A DNA stretch of 64,000 nt from Candidatus Blautia faecipullorum. Lineage in GTDB: Bacteria > Bacillota > Clostridia > Lachnospirales > Lachnospiraceae. The stretch is from NCBI GenBank assembly GCA_019115125.1, contig DXEG01000020.1, forward strand, positions 1 to 64,000, read 5' to 3'. Position numbers and translations under genes: made by a program. This document shows positions 52,460 through 60,222 of the stretch, piece by piece. Under the pieces are notes generated by a model. That model was not told the DNA's origin, did not search any database, and saw only the letters and a list, made by a program, of their open reading frames with translations. How positions within the stretch are numbered: position 1 is the first letter of the stretch; each line of letters starts with the position of its first letter.

Positions 52460-52527
52460 AAAAGATTATTGACCTGAAGTACTTATTTATACACCTACTG
52501 ATGCTGATGCAGGAATCTGTTTTGTAT

Positions 52528-52555
52528 TTGACATTTCAAGCATATTTGGTATAAT
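52528..52555 (+). promoter_or_regulatory. Promoter of the antitoxin RNA
   Basis: TTGACA (52528-52533), 16-base spacer, TATAAT (52550-52555). Transcription would start near 52562 and run toward the toxin gene. Confidence 0.85.
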
Positions 52556-52577
52556 ATATTTAACAAGGGAGCCGGAA

Positions 52578-52596
52578 GGTGAGCGCACATCACCCG
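52578..52596 (+). repeat. Direct repeat copy 1 of the type I toxin-antitoxin locus
   Basis: Matches GGTGAG-N-GCAC-N-TC-N-CCCG; the partner is 52781-52799. Equivalent in position to the DRa/DRb pairing repeats of par. Confidence 0.75.
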
Positions 52597-52623
52597 ACCC
52601 GGCGCGATTTAAAATGCACTATC

Positions 52624-52672
52624 AAGAGATAGCCGTTTCTAAACTTTGACGAGAGCAGGACGGCTATTTCTT
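52624..52672. terminator. Shared bidirectional terminator of toxin and antitoxin RNAs
   Basis: 13-bp stem of 52624-52636 with 52660-52672 (core ATAGCCGT/ACGGCTAT). The toxin stop codon is in its right arm. Confidence 0.7.
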
Positions 52673-52747
52673 ATGTGTATAAGTCAGAATGGCTACGATC
52701 AATAAAGCAACGCTTACGATGAGACTCAATTCTTCGTATGTACTCAT
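52664..52747 (-). CDS. Putative holin-like type I toxin
   Basis: 27 aa peptide: MSTYEELSLIVSVALLIVAI, then a short polar end with two lysines. A single hydrophobic helix with an MSxYExLSL start is typical of small holin-like toxins of Firmicutes type I systems. A strong ribosome site (GGAGGGTGGTGA) precedes the ATG. It would insert in the membrane when made without its antisense RNA. It is too short for routine gene calling. Confidence 0.8.
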   Translation of the reverse strand: MSTYEELSLIVSVALLIVAILTYTHKK

Positions 52748-52780
52748 AATAATCACCACCCTCCGTAAGGTCTCGGATTG

Positions 52781-52799
52781 GGTGAGAGCACGTCCCCCG
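52781..52799 (+). repeat. Direct repeat copy 2, in the toxin mRNA leader
   Basis: GGTGAGAGCACGTCCCCCG, 16/19 identical to copy 1; transcribed on the minus strand upstream of the toxin ribosome site. Confidence 0.75.
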
Positions 52800-52849
52800 G
52801 CTCCCCGGGTAAGCATATTATTTGGTTTGGGATCAACATAGTAATTTTA

Positions 52850-52990
52850 TGTAAAACAAAAGGTGCATCCATAATGGAAGCACCTAGAGGTTTGTAGATT
52901 GAATTACAAGCTGGACGGCGTATCCAGCATCTCAGGTACTCTTGCGAGTGTGTCGGGAGCCTTTCCGACCTTTGTAATTCATTCTATTGT
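52850..52990 (-). ncRNA. Candidate structured small RNA with four-way junction
   Basis: On the minus strand a -10 box TATAAT (forward 52997-53002; -35-like ATTACA 17 bases away) precedes an 80-base module, 52901-52980. It is closed by GAATTACAA/TTGTAATTC and holds three perfect hairpins: GTCGG/CCGAC, ACTC-GCAA-GAGT (GNRA loop) and GCTGGA/TCCAGC. A terminator (AGGTGC...GCACCT with TTTTGTTTT, forward 52850-52885) follows. A further promoter, TTGACT-16-TATAAT, lies upstream at forward 53075-53102. I do not recognise the class. Confidence 0.6.
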
Positions 52991-53074
52991 AGTTCCATTA
53001 TATTAGAAAATATTTTACTTGTAATTTTTTTGAAAATTCCCTGCTCGCCATACAAGCACCTTTTTTTTATTTCT

Positions 53075-53102
53075 ATTATAACAAAACATTTTAACAAGTC
53101 AA
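53075..53102 (-). promoter_or_regulatory. Minus-strand promoter upstream of the structured RNA
   Basis: TTGACT, 16-base spacer, TATAAT on the minus strand. Transcription would start near 53068 and run into the structured RNA. A 17-codon frame at 52998-53051 has AAAGGTG before it but is too short to call. Confidence 0.65.
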
Positions 53103-53219
53103 TAAAACGAGTTTTACTAGAAATATACGGAAGGAATTTGTGGATATGAGATTACACTGGAAAAAGACAAAGTATTCTGTGTCTTATTATTATCACTTTA
53201 TGGCAGCAGAAAAATTTCC

Positions 53220-53249
53220 TTGACAAAGGACGTATAGTCGTGTTAGCCT
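53220..53249 (+). promoter_or_regulatory. Promoter of the T-box/leuA transcript
   Basis: TTGACA (53220-53225) and, 18 bases on, TAGCCT (53244-53249), preceded by TG as an extended -10. Confidence 0.6.
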
Positions 53250-53255
53250 ATATCC

Positions 53256-53556
53256 ATAGCAAAAATAGTTGAAATGCGTTGATGAGGAATAGTACATGCG
53301 GACTGGAGCACAGAGAACTGCCGGCTGGTGCGAGGCAGCGGAAGGGAACCATGGAACTCGCCTCGGAGTAGCTGTCCGAACTCCCGCGGGAAAGTAGGCG
53401 CAGACGGTGTCCACCGTTATATGGAGAGGATATAAGGATTCGAGAAGAATTCCGTATCCCTGAGTGTATGAAGCCGTTCATAAATAAGAGTGGTACCGCG
53501 AAGGAAGTGATCTTTCGTCTCTTACAGAAATCTGTAGAGATGGAAGATTTTTTTAT
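53256..53556 (+). promoter_or_regulatory. Leucine T-box riboswitch controlling leuA
   Basis: Leader of about 300 bases. Stem I elements are visible, including GAACTGCCGGCTGGTGCGAG at the distal end. The specifier region reads GGAA-CTC-GCC, giving Leu codon CTC in the usual GAA-NNN context. The T-box AGAGTGGTACCGCG is at 53487-53500. The terminator ATCTTTCGTCTCTTACAG/CTGTAGAGATGGAAGAT with T-run ends at ~53556. Uncharged tRNA-Leu(GAG) should favour read-through into leuA. Confidence 0.92.
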
Positions 53557-53711
53557 ATTATAGAAAACACCTTGCCGTATGAAATTGTTCTATGATGCAA
53601 TGTACAGACATTCCTATAATATAAAACGCTTCTCTCAGGTTTTGAAGCTTCCGGGCATAGCCTTTTGAGAAAGGATCATTCAGCATTTCGGAAAAACGGA
53701 GGGAAAAGATT

Positions 53712-55370
53712 ATGATGAATGTAAAAAAATATCAGAGACAGTATTTCATGCCGCCTGTTAAATGTATGAAATGGGCGGAAAAAGAGTACGTAGATAAAGC
53801 GCCTATCTGGTGCAGCGTGGATCTCCGCGACGGAAATCAGGCTCTTGTGATCCCTATGAGTCTGGAGCAGAAGGTGGAATTCTTCAAGCTTCTGGTGGAA
53901 ATCGGATTTAAGGAAATTGAGGTGGGATTTCCGGCTGCCTCAGAGACAGAGTATACTTTCCTGAGGACTCTGATCGAGAGGAATCTGATCCCCGAGGATG
54001 TGACTATCCAGGTTCTTACTCAGGCAAGAGAGCATATTATCCGCAAAACCTTCGAGGCGGTGAAGGGCGCGCCAAAGGCGATCATCCATGTGTATAATTC
54101 CACTTCTCTCGCTCAGAGAGAGCAGGTGTTCCGCAAATCCAAAGAAGAGATCAAGCAGATCGCCGTGGACGGCGCGAAGCTTCTCAAGGAGCTGGCGGAG
54201 CAGACAGAAGGAAACTTCCAGTTTGAGTACAGTCCCGAGAGCTTTACCGGAACGGAGCCGGAATATGCTCTGGAGGTCTGCAACGCGGTACTGGATGTAT
54301 GGCAGCCTACGCCGGAAAATAAATGTATCATCAATCTCCCGGTAACAGTCCAGCTTTCCATGCCCCATGTGTACGCGAGTCAGATCGAGTACATGAGCGA
54401 GAACATGAAATATCGTGAAAATGTGATTCTTTCCCAGCATCCTCACAATGACCGCGGCTGCGGCGTGGCGGACTCCGAGATGGGACTGCTGGCAGGCGCC
54501 GACAGAATTGAGGGAACTCTTTTCGGAAACGGAGAGCGTACCGGAAATGTGGATATCGTAACACTTGCCATGAATATGTATTCCCAGGGAGTGGATCCCA
54601 AACTTGATTTTTCTGACATGCCCCATGTCTGCGAGGTTTATGAGGCGTGTACGGGAATGAAGGTGGACGAGAGAAGCCCCTACAGCGGCGCTCTCGTATT
54701 CGCGGCGTTTTCCGGTTCTCACCAGGACGCTATCGCCAAAGGCATGCACTGGAGAGAGGAAAAGGATCCAAGCCGCTGGACCGTGCCCTATCTGCCGATC
54801 GATCCTACGGATGTGGGACGAAACTACGACGCAGATGTGATCCGTATCAACAGCCAGTCTGGAAAAGGCGGCGTAGGATATATTCTGGAGACAAAATACG
54901 GCCTGAATCTTCCGCCGAAAATGCGGGAGGCTATGGGATATACCGCCAAAGCGGTTTCTGACCACAAGCATAAAGAGCTTCATCCGGAAGAAATCTTTAA
55001 CCTGTTTAAAAAGACCTTTGAGAATGTGGTGGAGCCATTCAGCATCAACGAGGTTCATTTCCAGCAGAAAGACGGCGGTATCGTTACTCAGGTGACCTCC
55101 TCCTTCAATGGAAGAACCGTCACCACGGAGGCCCGTGGAAACGGACGTCTGAACGCTGTCAGCAACGCTCTGAAAAAAGCCTACGATCTCAAATACAATC
55201 TTGTTACCTATCAGGAGCATGCTCTGGAAAAAAGCTCCAGCTCCAAGGCTATCGCCTATGTGGGAATTGAAAGCCCCAACGGACATCTTTCCTGGGGGGC
55301 CGGCGTGGATCCGGATATCATCCGCGCGTCCATTGACGCTCTTGTGACGGCCATCAACAACAGAGACTGA
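53712..55370 (+). CDS. leuA: 2-isopropylmalate synthase
   Basis: 552 aa, the long LeuA type 2 form. It condenses acetyl-CoA with 2-oxoisovalerate, the first step of leucine synthesis. Seen: WCSVDLRDGNQALVIPM (metal and substrate site RDGNQAL), HPHNDRGCG (metal His pair), GNGERTGNVDI, and the C-terminal leucine-feedback domain (GGIVTQVTSSFNGRTVTTEARGNG). ACGGAGGGA precedes ATG 53712. It is controlled by the leucine T-box immediately upstream. No other leu genes are in the window. Confidence 0.96.
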   Translation: MMNVKKYQRQYFMPPVKCMKWAEKEYVDKAPIWCSVDLRDGNQALVIPMSLEQKVEFFKLLVEIGFKEIEVGFPAASETEYTFLRTLIERNLIPEDVTIQVLTQAREHIIRKTFEAVKGAPKAIIHVYNSTSLAQREQVFRKSKEEIKQIAVDGAKLLKELAEQTEGNFQFEYSPESFTGTEPEYALEVCNAVLDVWQPTPENKCIINLPVTVQLSMPHVYASQIEYMSENMKYRENVILSQHPHNDRGCGVADSEMGLLAGADRIEGTLFGNGERTGNVDIVTLAMNMYSQGVDPKLDFSDMPHVCEVYEACTGMKVDERSPYSGALVFAAFSGSHQDAIAKGMHWREEKDPSRWTVPYLPIDPTDVGRNYDADVIRINSQSGKGGVGYILETKYGLNLPPKMREAMGYTAKAVSDHKHKELHPEEIFNLFKKTFENVVEPFSINEVHFQQKDGGIVTQVTSSFNGRTVTTEARGNGRLNAVSNALKKAYDLKYNLVTYQEHALEKSSSSKAIAYVGIESPNGHLSWGAGVDPDIIRASIDALVTAINNRD

Positions 55371-55385
55371 ATATAAAAGGAAAAA

Positions 55386-55439
55386 GAACCGGCAGGAATT
55401 GTGAAGAACAGGATTCCAGCCGGTTTTTTGCGCGATACC
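55386..55439 (+). terminator. Terminator of leuA
   Basis: AACCGGC pairs with GCCGGTT, with AGGAATT/GATTCC continuing the stem, followed by TTTTTT. Confidence 0.92.
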
Positions 55440-55606
55440 GCGGCGGTTTTTACTTTCATGTGGATTTTTTGCAAAATACCTGTTAAACTAAAAAATAATG
55501 CAGGATCTTTCCGCCCGCCGTACAGCGGAGCCGGAAAGAGGCTGCATATATAAAATAAAGAATGGATGTTCATAGAAACGAACAGGAAAAGGAAAGGATA
55601 TCCCGA

Positions 55607-56419
55607 ATGCTAAAGATTAAAAGCTATGTGAAGGTAAAAAGCATTGCAGAAGCCTATGAACTGAATCAGAAAAAATCAGCGTGTGTTCTGGGCGGAATGA
55701 TCTGGCTGAAAATGGGCGGCAGAAATGTATCCACAGCTATCGACCTCTCCGGCCTGGGCCTGGATACGGTACAGGAGAGGGAAGACGAATTTTATATCGG
55801 ATGTATGACGACGCTCAGAGATCTGGAAACGAACGCCGCTCTTCACGAGTACACTCAGGGAGCGGTCAGAGAGAGTCTGCGTCATATCGTCGGCGTACAG
55901 TTCCGCAACTGCGCCACTGTGGGAGGCAGTATTTTTGGAAGATATGGATTTTCAGACGTGCTGACGATGTTTCTCGCCCTGGATACCTGGGTGGAGCTTC
56001 ATCAGGCAGGAAGAATCCCTCTTGCGGAATTTGCGAAGCAAAAGAAAGACAGAGATATTTTGGAAGCGGTCATTGTAAAAAAGACGCCCCGGAGCTCCGT
56101 CTACCTGAGCCAGAGAAATTCTGAGACTGATTTTCCCGTGCTGACCTGCGCCGCGTCCCTTTCGGAGGACGGAGCCAGGACGGTGATCGGAGCCCGGCCG
56201 GGGCGGGCGGTGATCGTGGAAGATAAGGAAGGGATTCTGGAAGGATTTTCGGAAATGTCCAAAAAAGAAAAAGCCGGGGCGGTTCTCGGATTTTCGGAGT
56301 ATGCAGCGGAGCATACGGCTTTTGGAAGCAATATGCGGGCTTCCGCCGAATACCGGAAGCTGCTTGCGCAGGTGCTGGTAAAAAGAGCGTGGGAATCACT
56401 GGGAGGGATAAAAGCATGA
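55607..56419 (+). CDS. Molybdenum hydroxylase FAD subunit (XdhB/CoxM-like)
   Basis: 270 aa FAD-binding subunit of a xanthine dehydrogenase-type complex. Features: ACVLGGMIWLKMG in place of the usual GGTDLxxxM, FRNCATVGGSIFGRYGFSDV (FAD loop), and the C-terminal CO-dehydrogenase flavoprotein helix region. ATG 55607 follows AAGGAAAGGA. It overlaps the Fe-S subunit gene by four bases. The first FAD-loop motif is degenerate (GGMIWLKM), which is worth noting. Confidence 0.87.
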   Translation: MLKIKSYVKVKSIAEAYELNQKKSACVLGGMIWLKMGGRNVSTAIDLSGLGLDTVQEREDEFYIGCMTTLRDLETNAALHEYTQGAVRESLRHIVGVQFRNCATVGGSIFGRYGFSDVLTMFLALDTWVELHQAGRIPLAEFAKQKKDRDILEAVIVKKTPRSSVYLSQRNSETDFPVLTCAASLSEDGARTVIGARPGRAVIVEDKEGILEGFSEMSKKEKAGAVLGFSEYAAEHTAFGSNMRASAEYRKLLAQVLVKRAWESLGGIKA

Positions 56420-56895
56420 ATGTAAGTTTTTGGCTGAATGGAGAATATCGTCATGAAGAGGTGGAGCCGGATACGATGCTTTTGAATTTTCTCCGGGAAA
56501 AAGGCTGCTATAGTGTAAAATGCGGCTGCGAAACCTCCAACTGCGGGCTTTGTACGGTTCTGATGGACGGCCGGCCCGTTCTTTCCTGCAGTGTTCCCGT
56601 TCTCCGGGCGGAAGGCAAAAAGATCGTGACCATGGAGGGGATGCAGAAGGAAGCCGAGGAATTCGGAAGCTTTCTGGCGGACGAGGGGGCCGAACAGTGC
56701 GGCTTCTGCAATCCTGGATTCATTATGAATATTTTTGCCATGGAGCGTGAGCTTGAGGATCCCTCTGAGGCGGAAATCCGGGAGTATCTCGCGGGAAATC
56801 TCTGCAGATGCTCCGGTTTTGTGGGACAGACAAGAAGCATCAAAAAGTATCTGGACTATAAGAGGATACAGAAGAAGGAGGAGGCCGAGGCGTGA
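56416..56895 (+). CDS. Molybdenum hydroxylase 2Fe-2S subunit (XdhC/CoxS-like)
   Basis: 159 aa. N-terminal plant-type ferredoxin cluster CGCETSNCGLCTVLMDG plus a later C (LSCSVP), and C-terminal [2Fe-2S] domain CGFCNPGFIM ... NLCRCSGF. It passes electrons from the molybdenum site to FAD. Overlaps both neighbours by four bases (ATGA, GTGA). Confidence 0.92.
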   Translation: MNVSFWLNGEYRHEEVEPDTMLLNFLREKGCYSVKCGCETSNCGLCTVLMDGRPVLSCSVPVLRAEGKKIVTMEGMQKEAEEFGSFLADEGAEQCGFCNPGFIMNIFAMERELEDPSEAEIREYLAGNLCRCSGFVGQTRSIKKYLDYKRIQKKEEAEA

Positions 56896-59177
56896 AATAT
56901 GTAAGCAAACCGGTAAGAAAAACAGACGCCATGGCGCTGGTGACCGGAAAACCGGTATATACCAATGATCTTGCGCCGAAGGACTGTCTGATCGTTAAGG
57001 TTCTGAGAAGTCCTCATGCCAATGCCTGGGTGGAGGAGATCAAAACAGGAACCGCCCGGCAGGTGGGAGGGATCGTAGCTGTATATACCTATAAGGATGT
57101 GCCGCAGAAAAGATTTACTCTGGCAGGCCAGACCTATCCGGAGCTGAGTCCCTACGACCGTTTGATCCTGGACCGCCATCTGCGGTTTGTAGGAGACGCG
57201 GTGGCTATTGTGGCGGGAGAGACAGAGGCTGCTGTGGACAAAGCGCTGAAGAGGATCAAGGTGAAATATAAGGTGGAGGAACCGGTGCTGGATATCCACA
57301 GGGCAAAGGACGGAGAGATTCTTGTACATCCCGAGGAGGACTGGGAGGCAAAGGTTCCGGTAGGAGCGGATAATAAGCGGAATCTCTGCGCTTCAGCAGT
57401 GGAAGAGAGCGGAGATGTGGATAAGGTTCTTTCTGAATGTAAATATACGGTGGACAGAACCTATCATACGAAGGCGAATCAGCAGGCGATGATGGAAACC
57501 TTCCGCACTTACTGTTATATGGACTATTTTGGAAGGCTCAACGTGGTATCCTCCACCCAGATTCCCTTCCATGTAAGAAGGATCATGGGAACCGCCCTCG
57601 ACATTCCTTCTTCCAAGGTGAGGGTGATCAAGCCGAGGATCGGCGGAGGCTTCGGCGCGAAGCAGACCTCTGTCAGTGAAATTTATCCTGCCTTTGTTAC
57701 CTGGAAAACAGGGCGGCCCTCCAAGATCCTGTACAGCCGTTACGAATCCCAGATCTGTTCCTCTCCCCGCCATGAGATGGAGATCCGTGTGCGGGCAGGG
57801 GCGGATGAGAATGGAATTGTACGGGCCATAGATGTGTATACCCTTTCAAACGCGGGAGCTTACGGCGAGCACAGTCCCACAACTGTGGGACTCAGCGGAC
57901 ACAAGTCCATTGCCCTTTACCGTCATACGGAGGCATACCGTTTTTCCTATGATGTGGTTTACACAAACATGCAGGCAGCAGGCGCGTACCGGGGATATGG
58001 AGCTACCCAGGGCATTTATGCTGTGGAATCGGCCGTGAATGAGCTGGCCCACATGATGGGAATGGATCCGGTGAAGATAAGAGAGCTGAATATGCCGGTT
58101 CAGGGAGGGCCTCTTCCGGGATACGGAGACTGCGACAGAGCCGAGAGCTGCACCATGGATCAGTGCATGGAGCGGGCGAAGGAAATGATGAACTGGGATG
58201 AAAAATATCCCTGCGTGGATCTTGGAAACGGAAAGGTCCGGGGCGTAGGCGTGGCAATGGCCATGCAGGGGTCTTCCATCGCCGGTGTGGACGTGGGGGG
58301 AGCGGATATGAAGCTCAATGAAGACGGCTCCTATACTCTGGGCCTGGGCTGCGCCGATATGGGAACGGGCTGTGACACGATCCTGGCGCAGATGGCTGCC
58401 GACTGCCTGGAAACCTCCATGGATAATATTGTGGTGTTCGGAGTGGATACGGATATCTCTCCCTACGATTCCGGCTCCTATGCCTCCGCGACCACTTACA
58501 CCACGGGAATGGCCGTGGTCCACGCATGTACGGAGCTGAGAAAGAAAATCTGCGCTCTTGGAGCGGAAATGCTGGGAGAGGTTCCTGAAGATGTTGATTT
58601 TGACGGCGCCTTTGTATACAGCGGGGATAAAAAGGTCTCTCTGAAAGAGATCGCGGTGAAAGGCACCTGCGGAAATAATCAGGAGCTTCAGGTGACAAGA
58701 ACCTTCTCATCCCCCATTTCCCCGCCGCCGTTTATGGTTGGAATGGCCGAGGTGGAAGTGGATAAGGAAACAGGCAGCGCGAAGGTTGTAGATTATGTGG
58801 CGGTAGTAGACTGCGGAACTCCCATCAATCCCAACCTTGTCCGGGTACAGACGGAGGGAGGGATCGCGCAGGGGATCGGAATGGCTCTTTACGAGGACGT
58901 GCAGTACAGCCCCAAAGGAGTCATCCGGAACAATTCCTTTATGCAGTATAAAATTCCTTCCCGGCTGGATATCGGAGATATCCGCGTAGAGATCCGGGGA
59001 AGCTACGAGCCCTCCGGCCCCTTCGGGGCCAAGTCGGTGGGAGAGCTGGTGATCGACACTCCCTGTCCGGCTGTCACAGAGGCAATTTATAACGCTACAG
59101 GCGTGAGGGTGCGTGAGCTGCCTGTCACGCCGGAAAAAATCGCTATGGGAATCATAAAAAATAATCTGGAGATCTGA
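56892..59177 (+). CDS. Molybdenum hydroxylase large subunit (XdhA-like)
   Basis: 761 aa molybdopterin-binding subunit. Seen: an N-terminal aldehyde oxidase/xanthine dehydrogenase a/b hammerhead domain (ALVTGKPVYTNDLAP), PRIGGGFGAKQ, AAGAYRGYGATQGIYAVES, and the C-terminal FGAKSVGELVID with the catalytic-base Glu region. GTG 56892 start. The complex oxidises a heterocycle or aldehyde with water as the oxygen donor. No molybdenum cofactor or selenium-maturation genes are nearby, so the substrate (purine, nicotinate or other) is open. Confidence 0.9.
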   Translation: MKYVSKPVRKTDAMALVTGKPVYTNDLAPKDCLIVKVLRSPHANAWVEEIKTGTARQVGGIVAVYTYKDVPQKRFTLAGQTYPELSPYDRLILDRHLRFVGDAVAIVAGETEAAVDKALKRIKVKYKVEEPVLDIHRAKDGEILVHPEEDWEAKVPVGADNKRNLCASAVEESGDVDKVLSECKYTVDRTYHTKANQQAMMETFRTYCYMDYFGRLNVVSSTQIPFHVRRIMGTALDIPSSKVRVIKPRIGGGFGAKQTSVSEIYPAFVTWKTGRPSKILYSRYESQICSSPRHEMEIRVRAGADENGIVRAIDVYTLSNAGAYGEHSPTTVGLSGHKSIALYRHTEAYRFSYDVVYTNMQAAGAYRGYGATQGIYAVESAVNELAHMMGMDPVKIRELNMPVQGGPLPGYGDCDRAESCTMDQCMERAKEMMNWDEKYPCVDLGNGKVRGVGVAMAMQGSSIAGVDVGGADMKLNEDGSYTLGLGCADMGTGCDTILAQMAADCLETSMDNIVVFGVDTDISPYDSGSYASATTYTTGMAVVHACTELRKKICALGAEMLGEVPEDVDFDGAFVYSGDKKVSLKEIAVKGTCGNNQELQVTRTFSSPISPPPFMVGMAEVEVDKETGSAKVVDYVAVVDCGTPINPNLVRVQTEGGIAQGIGMALYEDVQYSPKGVIRNNSFMQYKIPSRLDIGDIRVEIRGSYEPSGPFGAKSVGELVIDTPCPAVTEAIYNATGVRVRELPVTPEKIAMGIIKNNLEI

Positions 59178-59178
59178 T

Positions 59179-60207
59179 ATGGGAATGATCATAAAAGGGA
59201 TCCTGGCAATATTCTGGCTGGCCGTAGTGCCAGCCTTTGCCGGTATTCCGGTTTTAGGAAAAAAAAGAAACGGGAACATTGCGGAAATAATGCTGACGGG
59301 TTATATGGTGCTTTTTTCGGTGACAGAACTTTTGACGTTGCCGATGACATGGCTGAAAATGCCTCTTCATGTACTGACCGTCAGCTACGGCGCCATTGCT
59401 CTGGCTTTGGGAATCTGGGGGCTTTTCTGCCTGAAAAGCCAAAAGCCTCTGGCTCGTCTCAGGGAGAAAAAATTCAGCCCGGATTTTTACATGGCGCTGG
59501 CGGTGCTGCTGATCCTTCTGCAGGTAGTGATGTGTACAGTTCTGGCTCATATGGACGCGGACGACTACTTTTATGTGGGTACGGCGACTACGGACGTATA
59601 TACAGACACGATTTTTGAAGTGAGTCCTTATACAGGGCGGGAATATGTCATGCTGCCTAGACGGTATGTGCTGTCGCCCTTCCCTGTGTTTTTGGCCGTG
59701 GTCAGTCAGCTCAGCGGCGGACTTCATCCGTCTGTTATGGCCCATGTGTTTTTTCCTTTTGTATTTCTGCCGGCGGCGTATATGGTGCAGTACTGCCTTG
59801 CGCGGAAATGGTTCCCGGACGACCGGAAGGCCCGGGGAATTTATTTGTTTCTGGCAGCGCTGCTGTGCGGCTTTTCCGGTTATTCGGTGTACAACGCGGG
59901 AAATTTTCAGATGGTGAGGATCTGGCAGGGGAAAGCCCTTCTGGCAGGCATGATGCTGCCTCTTTTGTTTTACCTGTGTATTTCTGTACTGCTGGAGAAG
60001 AAACCCTCATATCCGTGGTTTTTTCTTGTTCTGGCAAACATAAGCTGCTGTCTTCTTTCCTCCATGGGTATTATTCTGGCTCCTATCATGACGGGCTGTT
60101 TCCTGGCAGTGTGCCTTATATGGACGCGAAAATGGAAAAGAGTGCTGCAGGGGCTTTTATGCTGTCTTCCGTCGATCGTTCTGGGGATAGTATATATCGT
60201 TTTGTGA
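59179..60207 (+). CDS. DUF6077-like membrane protein, N-terminal half
   Basis: 342 aa with about nine hydrophobic segments. A MDADDYFYVGTATTDVYTDTIF segment after the third to fourth helix is glycosyltransferase-C-like (acidic residues in the first large loop). This recalls DUF6077 proteins, which I believe are single longer chains; here the chain ends after LGIVYIVL and the next gene continues the theme. It starts one base after the hydroxylase stop, so it is co-transcribed. Confidence 0.6.
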   Translation: MGMIIKGILAIFWLAVVPAFAGIPVLGKKRNGNIAEIMLTGYMVLFSVTELLTLPMTWLKMPLHVLTVSYGAIALALGIWGLFCLKSQKPLARLREKKFSPDFYMALAVLLILLQVVMCTVLAHMDADDYFYVGTATTDVYTDTIFEVSPYTGREYVMLPRRYVLSPFPVFLAVVSQLSGGLHPSVMAHVFFPFVFLPAAYMVQYCLARKWFPDDRKARGIYLFLAALLCGFSGYSVYNAGNFQMVRIWQGKALLAGMMLPLLFYLCISVLLEKKPSYPWFFLVLANISCCLLSSMGIILAPIMTGCFLAVCLIWTRKWKRVLQGLLCCLPSIVLGIVYIVL

Positions 60208-60222
60208 TGGGGGAGAAGGAAG

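Larger units (their letters stand above)
52562..52672 (+). ncRNA. Antitoxin RNA of an Fst-like type I toxin-antitoxin locus
   Basis: About 110 nt from the strong promoter to the 13-bp bidirectional stem. It converges on the toxin mRNA, overlapping its 3' end (stop codon in the shared stem). Near its 5' end it carries GGTGAGCGCACATCACCCG (52578-52596), 16/19 identical in direct orientation to 52781-52799 in the toxin leader. Because the two RNAs run opposite ways, this direct repeat makes them complementary, as in the enterococcal par locus. Confidence 0.7.

Noticed and set aside
52932-52982. Basic 16-codon frame within the four-way-junction RNA
   Set aside because: No ribosome site, and the perfect hairpins explain the sequence better as RNA structure.
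52998-53051. 17-codon frame after the minus-strand promoter
   Set aside because: It has AAAGGTG upstream, but is very short and overlaps the second -10 box; kept only as a note.
53940-55286. 448-codon reverse frame inside leuA
   Set aside because: Antisense shadow of a highly conserved enzyme; no start context.
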